The notes under the pieces are model-generated. The model did not search any database. It was not told the DNA's origin and saw only the letters and a program-made list of their open reading frames with translations. Positions 8,239-15,780 of a stretch of 64,000 bases of DNA are shown one piece after another. The DNA lies in contig CAWDQN010000015.1 of assembly GCA_963804495.1 (NCBI GenBank), positions 1 to 64,000 of the forward strand, given 5' to 3'. This stretch comes from Rhodovastum sp963804495. GTDB lineage: Bacteria; Pseudomonadota; Alphaproteobacteria; Acetobacterales; Acetobacteraceae. A program made the position numbers and the translations under genes. Each line of letters opens with the position of its first letter. Within the stretch, counting starts at the first letter, position 1.

Positions 8239-9364
8239 GTGCGTCCCCCTGCACAAAAGCGGCGGCTTCGGCGGTGATATCGATGCCGGCGGGGCACCAG
8301 GCGATGCAGCGACCGCAGCCGACACAGCCCGACCGGCCGAACTGGTCCCACCAATGCGCCAGCTTGTGGGTCAGCCACTGACGGTAGCGCGACCGCGTCT
8401 GGGTACGCACCGCGCCGCCGTGCACATAGGAGAAATCGCCGTTGAAGCAGGAATCCCAGCGGCGCACGCGCTCGGCTCCCTGGCCGTCGAGGTCGCTGTG
8501 GTCCTCGATGGTGGTACAGAAACACGTCGGGCAGACCATGGTGCAGTTGGCGCAGGCCAGGCAACGCCCGCCCACATCGTCCCACCGCGCATGCTCGGGA
8601 TGCTGCTGCAGCGCGGCTTTCAGCCCATGGGTGGGCAGCTTGCGCTGGATATGCGCCGTGGCCCGCGCGGCCACGTCATCGGCCGCCTGCCAGTCGGCCG
8701 CGGTCGGCGGTCGGGTCGGCAGGTAGGCAAGCAGGGCGGCGCCGGAATCGCTGCCCGGCTCGGCGAGAAATTCGTGCCGCCCGTCCAGCAGTTCGGTCAG
8801 CGCGAGGTCGTAGCCCCGGCTGGCGCGCGGGCCGGTGTCGAGCGAGGTGCAGAAGCAGGTGGACGCCGGATCGCCGCAGTTCACCGCGACCAGAAATATG
8901 TTCGCCCGCCGTGCCGCGTATTCCGTATTCACGTAGCGGCCGCCCTTGAGCACCTGGTCCTGAACGGCGATGGCGGCGAGTTCGCAGGCTCGGACGCCCA
9001 GAAAGGCGGTACGCGGAGGCTCTTCGCGGGGCGGTTCGAAGGCGAGTTCCTCGCCGATCCGGCGGACGCGGAACAGCGTTTCGACCGGCCGGTGCAACTG
9101 GCGCTTCCAAGACGTGGGTCCCACCGCGTAGCCGAACAGGGCGCCATCGTCGCGGTCTGCCAGGCGATAAAGTCCAGGCTCCTGCCGGTCGGTGCGGCTG
9201 GCCGGCAAATCGGCGATGGCGGCGATGTGGTCGATGACGATGGCGCCGTCGCGCTCAACGGGTCCGATCACCTGATAGCCGCGGGCAGCCAAGGCGGCGA
9301 TCAGCGCCTGCAACCCGTCCAGCCCCAACACGGCCCCAACTTTCGGCACTGCGGATGCGGACAT
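8225..9364 (-). CDS. Hydrogenase beta subunit, 4Fe-4S dicluster protein (HydB/HyhB-like)
   Basis: 379 aa from MSASAVPKVGAVLGLDGLQA. It resembles the beta subunit of sulfhydrogenase / group 3b enzymes: 'TAFLGVRACELAAIAVQDQV' near residue 120, 'VAVNCGDPASTCFCTSL' near 160, then two ferredoxin-type motifs, 'CLACANCTMVCPTCFCTTIE' near 265 and 'CVGCGRCIAWCPAGIDITAE' near 345. It carries Fe-S clusters for electron relay; in archaeal relatives it contributes the sulfur-reductase side activity. It is the first gene of the operon, with an FNR-like site about 75 bases upstream of its start. Confidence 0.9.
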   Translation of the reverse strand: MSASAVPKVGAVLGLDGLQALIAALAARGYQVIGPVERDGAIVIDHIAAIADLPASRTDRQEPGLYRLADRDDGALFGYAVGPTSWKRQLHRPVETLFRVRRIGEELAFEPPREEPPRTAFLGVRACELAAIAVQDQVLKGGRYVNTEYAARRANIFLVAVNCGDPASTCFCTSLDTGPRASRGYDLALTELLDGRHEFLAEPGSDSGAALLAYLPTRPPTAADWQAADDVAARATAHIQRKLPTHGLKAALQQHPEHARWDDVGGRCLACANCTMVCPTCFCTTIEDHSDLDGQGAERVRRWDSCFNGDFSYVHGGAVRTQTRSRYRQWLTHKLAHWWDQFGRSGCVGCGRCIAWCPAGIDITAEAAAFVQGDAHGDA

Positions 9365-9436
9365 TGTTCCTCCGTTGCTTGTCCGTCGCGGGGCCGGCGA
9401 ACAGGTCACATTTCCGCCAGCCCGGCGCCGGCCGCT

Positions 9437-9450
9437 TTGACCTGTATCAA
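9437..9450. promoter_or_regulatory. FNR/FixK-like box between hydrogenase operon and maoC-like gene
   Basis: TTGACCTGTATCAA fits the FNR/FixK consensus TTGAT-N4-ATCAA with one mismatch (the fifth base, C for T). Its centre is about 79 bases upstream of the hydrogenase beta-subunit start and about 86 bases upstream of the divergent MaoC gene, so it could serve either promoter. The inference is induction of the hydrogenase under low oxygen. No clear sigma-70 hexamers are visible in this GC-rich gap. Confidence 0.55.
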
Positions 9451-9529
9451 TTCGGCGTCAATCCGGCGGGAGGTTGCCGCCGGCGGCCGGGGTATGTGAC
9501 CATTCGCCCCCAGCAGGGAGGTCTAACGC

Positions 9530-9991
9530 ATGCAGGTTCCGGAGCGCTGGTTCGAGGATTTCCACCCGGGCGCCGTGGCCGAGTTCGGCGACTATCCGAT
9601 CACCGAGGCGGAGATCATTTCTTTCGCCCGGCAGTACGACCCGCAGTGCTTCCACACCGATCCGGACGCGGCAAAACAAACCCCCTACGGCGGTCTGATC
9701 GCCAGCGGCTGGCAGACGGCCGGGGTGATGATGCGCCTGCTTGTGGAGCATTTCATTCCGGCCAACGCCAGCCTGGGCTCGCCCGGGGTGGACGAGCTGC
9801 GCTGGCCGAAGCCGGTGCGCCCGGGTGACCGGCTGCGGGTGCGCAACACCGTGGAGGCGGTGGTGGCGTCGCGCAGCAAGCCGGACCGCGGGCTCGTGCG
9901 GTCGTTCACCGAGGTGCTCAATCAGGACGGCGAGGCGGTGATGACGTTGCGCAGCATGGTGATGTACCGGCGGCGGCCGCTGGCGGGGTGA
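9530..9991 (+). CDS. MaoC-family (R)-specific enoyl-CoA hydratase-like protein
   Basis: 153 aa, a single hot-dog domain. It starts MQVPERWFEDFHPGAVAEFG. The hydratase motif is visible as 'EIISFARQYDPQCFHTDPDA' (residues about 27-46) with the catalytic Asp and His, followed by 'YGGLIASGWQTAGVMMRLLV'. The family hydrates short enoyl-CoAs or acts on acyl thioesters in fatty acid, PHA or dicarboxylic acid metabolism; the exact substrate cannot be read from sequence. Start chosen after 'gggaggtctaacgc'. It is divergent from the hydrogenase operon. Confidence 0.9.
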   Translation: MQVPERWFEDFHPGAVAEFGDYPITEAEIISFARQYDPQCFHTDPDAAKQTPYGGLIASGWQTAGVMMRLLVEHFIPANASLGSPGVDELRWPKPVRPGDRLRVRNTVEAVVASRSKPDRGLVRSFTEVLNQDGEAVMTLRSMVMYRRRPLAG

Positions 9992-10220
9992 AAGAAGGCC
10001 AGGCTCTGCCCTGGACCCGCCAGGGGGCGGTGGCCCCCTGGACCCCGCCACTATAGACAGGTGCTATACGAAGGGGTGAGGCGGTGAACCAGTTCACCGC
10101 CTCACCCCTTCGTATAGCACCTGTCGAAAAGTATTGGGTTGCAAGGGCCTCCCGGCCCGTCGTGCCGAAGGCGCGCTCCGCGCGGGCGGGTCCAGGGCAG
10201 AGCCCTGGCCTTCCTTCATT
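9991..10220. repeat. Two inverted copies of the dispersed 'ccagggctctgccctgg' repeat around a palindrome
   Basis: Copy one (9991-10050) reads aaagaaggccaggctctgcc then ctggacccgccagggggcgg. Copy two (about 10131-10220) is the same kind of sequence in the opposite direction, ending 'ccagggcagagccctggcct'. The perfect palindrome at 10056-10125 lies between them, so the gap between the MaoC gene and the ACT-domain gene is one large nested inverted structure. Related copies occur at 28463, 31168, 36489, 42990, 48165 and 56821. Confidence 0.8.
10056..10125. repeat. Perfect 34-bp inverted repeat with a 2-base loop
   Basis: The arm gacaggtgctatacgaaggg... (10056-10089) and its exact reverse complement (10092-10125) are separated only by 'ca'. 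As RNA it would form a very stable hairpin; as DNA it could extrude a cruciform. No T-run follows, so it is not a standard intrinsic terminator, though it lies at the 3' end of the MaoC gene and could stop or stabilise that transcript. Confidence 0.9.
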
Positions 10221-10265
10221 CACCTGCCCCGCCCACATCGGGGTCGCATCGGAAGGAATAGCGTG

Positions 10266-10787
10266 ATGATGCAGTGTTCCCTCATCCTGACCCTGATCGG
10301 CCCCGACCGTCCCGGCCTAGTGCGCATCCTGGCCGAACTGGTGGCCGAGCGCGGCGGCAGCTGGCTGGAAAGCCGGATGGCGCGGCTGTCCGGACAATTC
10401 GCCGGCATCGCGTTGGTGAGCGTTCCGCCCGCGGAAATCGACGCGCTGACCAATGCACTGGAGCAGTTGCAGGATCAGGGGCTGCGGGTGACGGTGCGCA
10501 CCGGCGCGGATGAGCCGCCGCTGCCGCCGCACACGATTTTGCAGGTCGAGGTGGTCGGCCACGACCGGCCAGGCATTGTGCGCGATTTCACCCAGGCGCT
10601 GTGGAATTGCGGGGTGAACATCGAGGAACTGACCACCGATGTGCTCAGTGGCTCGTTTTCGGGCGAGTTGTTGTTCCGTGCCGAGGTGCGGCTGCGTGCA
10701 CCCTCGGCCGAGGCGGCCGGGCAGATCCGCAACGCGCTGGAGCATCTGGGGAACGAGCTGATGGTAGACATCAAGCACGTGCTGTGA
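10266..10787 (+). CDS. Double ACT-domain regulatory protein, GcvR-like
   Basis: 173 aa with two ACT domains, each starting with the family pattern: 'LILTLIGPDRPGLVRILAEL' (residues about 5-24) and 'LQVEVVGHDRPGIVRDFTQA' (about 92-111). ACT domains bind amino acids; this arrangement is that of the glycine cleavage regulator GcvR. The AAGGA before 10266 supports the ATG at 10266; a GTG at 10263 and an ATG at 10269 are alternatives. The upstream extension of the frame passes through the repeat and is not coding. No glycine cleavage gene is nearby, so the target is not shown by context. Confidence 0.85.
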   Translation: MMQCSLILTLIGPDRPGLVRILAELVAERGGSWLESRMARLSGQFAGIALVSVPPAEIDALTNALEQLQDQGLRVTVRTGADEPPLPPHTILQVEVVGHDRPGIVRDFTQALWNCGVNIEELTTDVLSGSFSGELLFRAEVRLRAPSAEAAGQIRNALEHLGNELMVDIKHVL

Positions 10788-10850
10788 TGCCCGCTGCCGT
10801 CGTCGCCTGTTTCCGCGCCCTGGGGCGCGCGTTTGTCCGAGTGAGGTTGC

Positions 10851-11636
10851 ATGAGGTTGTTGTTCTGGCGGCGCCGGCGGGTGCCGGTGCTGCGGTTGCA
10901 CGGAATGCTCGCCGCCAGCCTGGGGCCGCTCAACATCGAGGCCTATGGAAAGCTGATCGATGCGGCTTTCCGGGCGGCGGGCAAGGGCGGCACGGTGGTG
11001 CTGGACATCGACAGCCCTGGCGGCTCGCCGGTGCAGTCCGACCTGATCGCGGCGTGCATCCGCCGCGGCGCGGAGGAGAACAGTGCCAAAGTGCTCGCCG
11101 TGATTGCTGAAACCGGTGCCTCCGGCGGCTACTGGCTGGCCTGCGCGGGCGACGAGATACTGGCGCATCCCGCGAGCGTGGTGGGCTCGATCGGCGTGCG
11201 CGGTGGCGGGTTCGGCTTCGACCGGGTGCTCGACCGGCTGGGCGTGCAGCGCCGCTTGTACATCGCCGGCGCGAACAAGGCGCGGTTCGACCCGTTCAGT
11301 CCCGAGCGCGAGGACGACGTGGCCTTTGCGCGGGCGCTGATGGCCGACCTTCACACAAGGTTCAAGGACTGGGTGCGCACGCGGCGCGGGGCGCGCCTGA
11401 AAGCGACGGAGCAGGAGGTGTTCGACGGCGGTTTTGTCCTGGGTGAGCGCGCCCTGGCGCTCGGCCTGATCGACCGTTTCGGCGATCTTGACGGCGTGGT
11501 GCGCGAAATTGGCGGCGAGCGGGCCGAGGCGCAGGTGTTCCGCCCGCGCCGCCGCAGCCTGCTGGCCCGCCTGCCGCGCATGGCGGCGGACGCGGTGTTC
11601 GACTCGCTGGAGTCGCGATCGGGGCCGAGGCTGTAG
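10851..11636 (+). CDS. S49-family serine peptidase (SohB/SppA-like)
   Basis: 261 aa. The peptidase core includes 'VVLDIDSPGGSPVQSDLIAA' near residue 48 and 'VIAETGASGGYWLACAGDEI' near 84, where the Ser of 'GASGGY' is the nucleophile. 'AHPASVVGSIGVRGG' follows and 'IAGANKARFDPFSPE' near 140 carries the general-base lysine. This is a short, single-domain form. There is no obvious signal peptide; the arginine-rich start (MRLLFWRRRRVPVLRL) suggests a cytoplasmic or peripheral membrane location. Relatives degrade signal peptides or membrane-inserted fragments. Confidence 0.9.
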   Translation: MRLLFWRRRRVPVLRLHGMLAASLGPLNIEAYGKLIDAAFRAAGKGGTVVLDIDSPGGSPVQSDLIAACIRRGAEENSAKVLAVIAETGASGGYWLACAGDEILAHPASVVGSIGVRGGGFGFDRVLDRLGVQRRLYIAGANKARFDPFSPEREDDVAFARALMADLHTRFKDWVRTRRGARLKATEQEVFDGGFVLGERALALGLIDRFGDLDGVVREIGGERAEAQVFRPRRRSLLARLPRMAADAVFDSLESRSGPRL

Positions 11637-11839
11637 CGGAGCAGGGGGCCGGCCCGTCGATGGCAGGGCGGAGCGACAGCCGGAAAAAGCGCGGCACAAA
11701 AAGATCCATAATTCCGTTCACGCCGCGTCAACGAGACCGCTCTTTGCTGTCGTGTGCCGTGTCCAGATTTACGCTTGAGGTTTGTGGTCCGGGATGCCGA
11801 CGTAACGCGTGTACGCAATACGGCGGCGGGTCGATTGCC

Positions 11840-11869
11840 TTGACCATCAAATCGCCGTGACTATATAAC
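11840..11869 (+). promoter_or_regulatory. Candidate sigma-70 promoter for the 12.2-14.8 kb cluster
   Basis: TTGACC at 11840-11845 and TATAAC at 11864-11869 are 18 bases apart (an overlapping TATATA at 11862 gives 16). The -10 region sits in a locally AT-rich patch (ctatataactt), rare in this window. A strand-matched gene cluster follows at 12211. This is a pattern match only, with no transcript evidence. Confidence 0.4.
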
Positions 11870-11876
11870 TTGTTGA

Positions 11877-11909
11877 CTGGCGAGACACGCCGACGCGGTC
11901 ACTCGCCAG
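11877..11909. repeat. Stem-loop just after the candidate promoter
   Basis: CTGGCGAG (11877-11884) and CTCGCCAG (11902-11909) are exact inverted repeats with a 17-base spacer that can partly pair within itself. It begins about where transcription from the 11840 promoter would start, so it could be an operator or a 5' mRNA hairpin. Confidence 0.45.
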
Positions 11910-12210
11910 GCAGGGTTCTGCCGAGCGCGCAATTGAACGGCCACTCTCAACCACCGGTTCGCGGTTGCATTGTTCCATCCGATACGGATGCTGCGGTGCT
12001 TCCTGGATGGTGGTTCGGCCGCAAATGAAGGCCGCGCCGCTTGCAGCCTAACGGAAACATCGATGCAAACTAATGAAACATTCGTACCGGTTGATATGAG
12101 CTATTCTGCAACGGCTCGCCAGACCAACCGCCTGAACTGAGTGAAGATCGGCAACGGTAGGGTTTGGCGTGGTGGTCGGCCGGGTGCGGCCGCTGGTGGA
12201 GCAGACTGAC

Positions 12211-12741
12211 ATGAGGAGCACGCTCGGCTTGGTGGCGATCGGCGCTTTGGTGGCGCTGCTGGCCCTGAGCGTCCCGGCGGAGATCGCGGCCGCGGCAACG
12301 GAGGCGCCGGGGATGGCCGTCAGGAGCATGGCTCCCGTCGACCTGCCGCCGCCGATCCGCCCGATGGACGACGACGAACAGGCGGGTGCCGGCTGCGTCA
12401 TCAGCGCCATCGCCGGGATGGCGATTGTCGGCGCGATCGGACCGACGGAATTTATCATGACCGTGGTCGGCGGCATGCTTGTGCCGTCGTCGACCCCGGT
12501 GCTGCTGGTCGGCCTGGTCAGTACCATTGCCAGCATGACCTGTGGTCTGGGCGCCACGTTGACGCCGGTCGTGCTTTGGGGCTGGCGGCAATTGGGCTTG
12601 CAGGACGGGCAGATTGGGGCGACAGCCAGCGATCCGGCCCGGCGTGGAGCGCCCCGGCATGATCGCACACCGGTCCGCGCCGTGGCCTCGGCCGGCGGCG
12701 ATGAGATGGTGATGAGCGAAACCAGCCTGGCGGTGCAGTAA
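12211..12741 (+). CDS. Exported/membrane protein with the GPTE hairpin domain, paralogue 1
   Basis: 176 aa; function not recognised. Start MRSTLGLVAIGALVALLALS was chosen because it gives a clean signal peptide and has a GGAG about 10 bases upstream. Mature region: 'PMDDDEQAGAGCVISAIAGM' near residue 50, then 'VGAIGPTEFIMTVVGGMLVP', then 'LVGLVSTIASMTCGLGATLT' near 100. This gives two hydrophobic segments linked by a G-P-T-E...G-G-M-L-x-P-S loop, with one cysteine before the first and one at the end of the second. The C-terminal 50 residues are polar and probably disordered. The same domain recurs in the next three genes. Confidence 0.75.
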   Translation: MRSTLGLVAIGALVALLALSVPAEIAAAATEAPGMAVRSMAPVDLPPPIRPMDDDEQAGAGCVISAIAGMAIVGAIGPTEFIMTVVGGMLVPSSTPVLLVGLVSTIASMTCGLGATLTPVVLWGWRQLGLQDGQIGATASDPARRGAPRHDRTPVRAVASAGGDEMVMSETSLAVQ

Positions 12742-12800
12742 GGCTGCGCAATGACGATGCCGGCCGCGGCCGGCTGCATGTGGTTTGGAGCGAGAAACGG

Positions 12801-13340
12801 ATGACGACACGCCGCGCCATGCCGGTGCTGATCCTGACGATGGCGCTGACGCTCGGCGCGCCGGCGCGGGTGTGGGCGGTGGCGTCCGACCCGGGTGTCG
12901 CCGCCGGCAGCGGCCATGCGGTGGTTAGCCAGGAAACCCCGGCGCTCGGCCTGCCGCCGGCCGCGCCGTCAGCCAATGTTCCGGCCGGGCTGTCCGATGC
13001 CACCAAGCAGGGCATTGGCTGCCTTGCCACCGCGGGCGGGACGGTGGCCTATGCGACCTTCTGGGCCGGGGCCACCGAGACGCTGATGGTCGCGTCCGGC
13101 GGCATGCTGCTGCCGTCGATGGGGCCGACACTTTGGCTCGGCCTCGTTTCGACCGTGATTGCTGCGACCTGCGCCCTTGGCGCCACGGCGACGCCGTTCG
13201 TGCTGTGGACGGTCGAGCAGAAGGACAACATTGCCGCCAACATTGAATGGCAACTGCGGCAGGCCGAAAGCAGATTGGTAGGGCTGTTCACCCCTTCGGC
13301 AGCATCCGGACCCGGCCCGCTGGCCGTGCGCGCCCCATGA
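12801..13340 (+). CDS. Exported/membrane protein with the GPTE hairpin domain, paralogue 2
   Basis: 179 aa; function not recognised. Start MTTRRAMPVLILTMALTLGA gives a signal peptide ending near 'RVWAVA'. The domain runs from 'DATKQGIGCLATAGGTVAYA' (residue about 68) through 'WAGATETLMVASGGMLLPSM' to 'LGLVSTVIAATCALGATATP', then 'VLWTVEQKDNIAANIEWQLR', an amphipathic helix. The loop reads G-A-T-E in place of G-P-T-E. Both domain cysteines are kept. It lies 59 bases after paralogue 1, and its TGA overlaps the start of paralogue 3 (ATGA). Confidence 0.75.
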   Translation: MTTRRAMPVLILTMALTLGAPARVWAVASDPGVAAGSGHAVVSQETPALGLPPAAPSANVPAGLSDATKQGIGCLATAGGTVAYATFWAGATETLMVASGGMLLPSMGPTLWLGLVSTVIAATCALGATATPFVLWTVEQKDNIAANIEWQLRQAESRLVGLFTPSAASGPGPLAVRAP

Positions 13341-14293
13341 TGCTTTTCTGCCGTCATCGCCGGAAAGCCCGGGATTTGGGGGGCACGTTGCACGACCTGC
13401 CGAGTTGGAAACTTCCCGCGCTGGCGTTGGCGCTGGTCATGCTGGCCGGCGCCGGGGCGGCGCGGGCGGCAACCGACTCCGCGACGCCGCCGGCAGCCGA
13501 GGCGACATCCGAGACGACATTCCAGAGCGGCGCGCAGGAGGTGGTCATCGCGCCGATGCCTGATGAGGCACTGCCCGGCGCTTACTGCCTGGCGGGAACC
13601 GCGGCGGCGATGATCGCGGTGTTCGCCGTCGGGCCGACGGAAGGCCTGTTGCTGCTGTCGGGGGCGATGCACATTCCCTCGAGCACGGCCGTGCTGTTCA
13701 TTCCGCTGATGTCGATCCTCGGCGGCAGCGCCTGTGGCCTGGCCGCGGCGGCGCAACCGGCGATGGGGTGGGCGATCGAGCAGTCGGACAATATCGCCGC
13801 CCAGATTGCCGCGGCCGGCGAGTTCATCTTCGCGTCCGGTGCCGAAACCTTGGTGGATGCTTCGGCCGGCACCGATGGCGCCAGCAGGACCAGCGCGGTG
13901 CCGGCGGTGCGGCCGCTCAATGAAGACGAGACCCAGTCGGCCGGCTGCATCGGCGGAGGACTGGCGGGCTTCGCGGCGGCGATGTCCTCGTCGCCGACCG
14001 AAGTGACTATGCTGTCGTCGGGCGCGAATACCATCGTATCGTCGACGCCGATCCTGATGCTGGGCCTGCTCGGCAGCATCGTCGCCTCCGGTTGTGTCCT
14101 CGGCACCTACGCAATTCTGCCGGTGCAGGCTTTCCTAGATAATTTTACCGCCATCGGCGAAAGCTTTTATGCTGCTTTGCACCAGATCGGCACTGCCGTC
14201 AGCGAGGGGACGAGCCGAACGCTGGCGGTGCTGAAGGGCGACCCGCAGGCAGCCAAGCCGCGAACACCGCGGCGGCTTGCGGAGGCGTCATGA
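13337..14293 (+). CDS. Exported/membrane protein with two GPTE hairpin domains, paralogue 3
   Basis: 318 aa; function not recognised. After a basic N-terminus a signal-like segment ('WKLPALALALVMLAGAGAAR') leads to two tandem copies of the domain. Copy one: 'YCLAGTAAAMIAVFAVGPTE', 'LLLLSGAMHIPSSTAVLF', 'LMSILGGSACGLAAAAQP'. Copy two: 'AGCIGGGLAGFAAAMSSSPT', 'EVTMLSSGANTIVSSTPIL', 'LLGSIVASGCVLGTYAIL'. Each copy keeps both cysteines. The amphipathic 'IEQSDNIAAQI' helix after copy one matches the one in paralogue 2. The gene overlaps its upstream neighbour by 4 bases, so they are cotranscribed. An ATG at 13340 is an alternative start. Confidence 0.75.
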   Translation: MMLFCRHRRKARDLGGTLHDLPSWKLPALALALVMLAGAGAARAATDSATPPAAEATSETTFQSGAQEVVIAPMPDEALPGAYCLAGTAAAMIAVFAVGPTEGLLLLSGAMHIPSSTAVLFIPLMSILGGSACGLAAAAQPAMGWAIEQSDNIAAQIAAAGEFIFASGAETLVDASAGTDGASRTSAVPAVRPLNEDETQSAGCIGGGLAGFAAAMSSSPTEVTMLSSGANTIVSSTPILMLGLLGSIVASGCVLGTYAILPVQAFLDNFTAIGESFYAALHQIGTAVSEGTSRTLAVLKGDPQAAKPRTPRRLAEAS

Positions 14294-14332
14294 GATACGG
14301 GCCGGCACCCAACCCGCGAGGAGAGTTCAAAC

Positions 14333-14815
14333 ATGGCGAAGCCTAGACTTGCCGGGGCGATCCTGTTGGCTTTCGTGCTCGGTTTCGGCGCCCCCCGGGT
14401 GGCGTTGGCCGACGCCACGGGGAGCAGCGACGTGACGACGGCTGCGGCGGCTGATCCAAACAATCTCAACGACGACGAAAAGGCCGCCGCCGGATGTGGC
14501 ATCGCGGCGGCGGGGGGCATGGCCGCGACTTATATCGCAGGGCCGACCGAAATCGCCTTGCTGTGGGGCGGCGGTATGCTGTTGCCCTCCGGCAGCGTCA
14601 TGCTGGCGATGGTTCTGCTCGGGCAGATCGGTGCTTCGGCCTGCGCGATCGGTATGGTCGTGACGCCGACGCTGCTTTGGGCTTACGATCAGTCCGGGAA
14701 TATGGCCGACCGGTTGATCCAGGTTACCCAGAGGCTGGGCAGGAACGTGATCGTGGCCTTTCGGCCGGAGCATCCGGCGGAGCGCCAGCTTGCCGATGGC
14801 GTGCCGACGCGTTGA
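14333..14815 (+). CDS. Exported/membrane protein with the GPTE hairpin domain, paralogue 4
   Basis: 160 aa; function not recognised. Signal peptide MAKPRLAGAILLAFVLGFGA with likely cleavage near 'VALADA'; an AGGAG precedes the start at a good distance. Domain: 'LNDDEKAAAGCGIAAAGGMA', 'YIAGPTEIALLWGGGMLLPS', 'LLGQIGASACAIGMVVTP', 'LLWAYDQSGNMADRLIQVTQ'. This copy is nearest the consensus. It is the last gene of the same-strand cluster; the next gene converges on it. Confidence 0.77.
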   Translation: MAKPRLAGAILLAFVLGFGAPRVALADATGSSDVTTAAAADPNNLNDDEKAAAGCGIAAAGGMAATYIAGPTEIALLWGGGMLLPSGSVMLAMVLLGQIGASACAIGMVVTPTLLWAYDQSGNMADRLIQVTQRLGRNVIVAFRPEHPAERQLADGVPTR

Positions 14816-14842
14816 AAACCCGGCGACCGGTTCGATTGCACT

Positions 14843-15271
14843 TTAATTAAACAGGCGTAGAACCAACCAGCGGCCGACCAGCGCCCCGGTGCCGAGGATA
14901 CCGACACGAACGAGGTCACGGCGTGCGGCGATGTCGCGGGCCGACGTTGCGCCGGTGATCTGTTCGCCCAGCACCGCGCCGGCCGCGCGGGCTTCGGCAA
15001 CAGCGGGGGAGAGCGGGGCGCGCGCGGCGGCGACAGCCACCGGAGCGGCAGTACGCAAGCCAAAGAGGCCGAGCACCGGAGCCGTCAGGGTGCCACCAGT
15101 CAAAAGGTCGGCGACCACCAGGCCGCCAACGAAACCGGTGGTGATGGCGAGATTTTTGATGAAACTGTCGTGGTCTGATTCCGCAGCGCTCGCCTCTGCC
15201 GGCAGGTTCTGGGCAAACGCGGACAGGGGCAGTGTCAGAGCGACCACGAGGACAATCGTCAATCTCCACAT
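14843..15271 (-). CDS. Hypothetical exported membrane protein
   Basis: 142 aa, not recognised. Signal peptide MWRLTIVLVVALTLPLSAFA-Q. Then a hydrophobic glycine-rich stretch 'LAITTGFVGGLVVADLLTGG' (residues about 40-60), a second 'LTAPVLGLFGLRTAAPVAVA', an alanine-rich polar helix and a final hydrophobic tail 'VGILGTGALVGRWLVLRLFN'. It converges on the GPTE cluster with only 27 bases between stops. It does not contain the GPTE domain, so any link is positional. Confidence 0.6.
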   Translation of the reverse strand: MWRLTIVLVVALTLPLSAFAQNLPAEASAAESDHDSFIKNLAITTGFVGGLVVADLLTGGTLTAPVLGLFGLRTAAPVAVAAARAPLSPAVAEARAAGAVLGEQITGATSARDIAARRDLVRVGILGTGALVGRWLVLRLFN

Positions 15272-15780
15272 CAGATCAGGTCCTTCACGATTTTGGCGGT
15301 CAGGCAGGTGGCTGCGCAGGCGGTCGAGAATTGGCCCTACTGCATTGTAAAATTAGCCGGGGGTTCAAAAAGAGGCAAGCCGGGCCACGTCAGATCACAG
15401 ACTGCCATTACGGCTCCAGCCGGTGCAATCAAACAATACAAATTGTTTCCTTTGTGATATATGACAACTCCAAGAAGGCTCGGCCAGGGCCCGGCAGAGG
15501 GGGCAGCGGTATGGCATGATGGAGCAAATGTTCCCTCGAATGGCAGCGATCGCGCGATCAAGATTGACCGATCCGGCGGCCGCCTGTCGCGCGTCGGACG
15601 CCGGGACCCACGTGTCTGATCCGCCGAAACAATCTGGCGGACGGACACTCACGTGTCGCAGCGGTTAACATCCTCCCCTTGCGCCTGCTTCCGTGCCGCG
15701 CGCCACAACAATCCGCAATGTTAAGTCTGGGTCCGAAGGGCAATGCCCTTGGTGGGGTCCGGGGCAACGCCCCGACACGA
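15272..15780. other. Gap of about 500 bases with no convincing gene
   Basis: Short frames only, and lower GC between about 15340 and 15480. At 15730-15774 there is a block of paired palindromes (gtccgaagggcaatgccctt, then ggggtccggggcaacgcccc) that looks like a diverged member of the dispersed repeat family. Nothing else stands out. Confidence 0.5.

Larger units (their letters stand above)
11637..12210. other. Long leader upstream of the four-gene hairpin-protein cluster
   Basis: About 570 bases without a gene. It is noticeably less GC-rich than its surroundings between about 11700 and 12100. It contains a candidate sigma-70 promoter (11840-11869), a stem-loop (11877-11909) and otherwise nothing recognisable. 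If the promoter is used, the first gene at 12211 would have a leader of more than 300 bases. Confidence 0.5.

Noticed and set aside
15730..15774. Possible rho-independent terminator after the gap at 15.7 kb
   Set aside because: The stems are strong but no T-run follows on either strand; treated as a diverged dispersed repeat.
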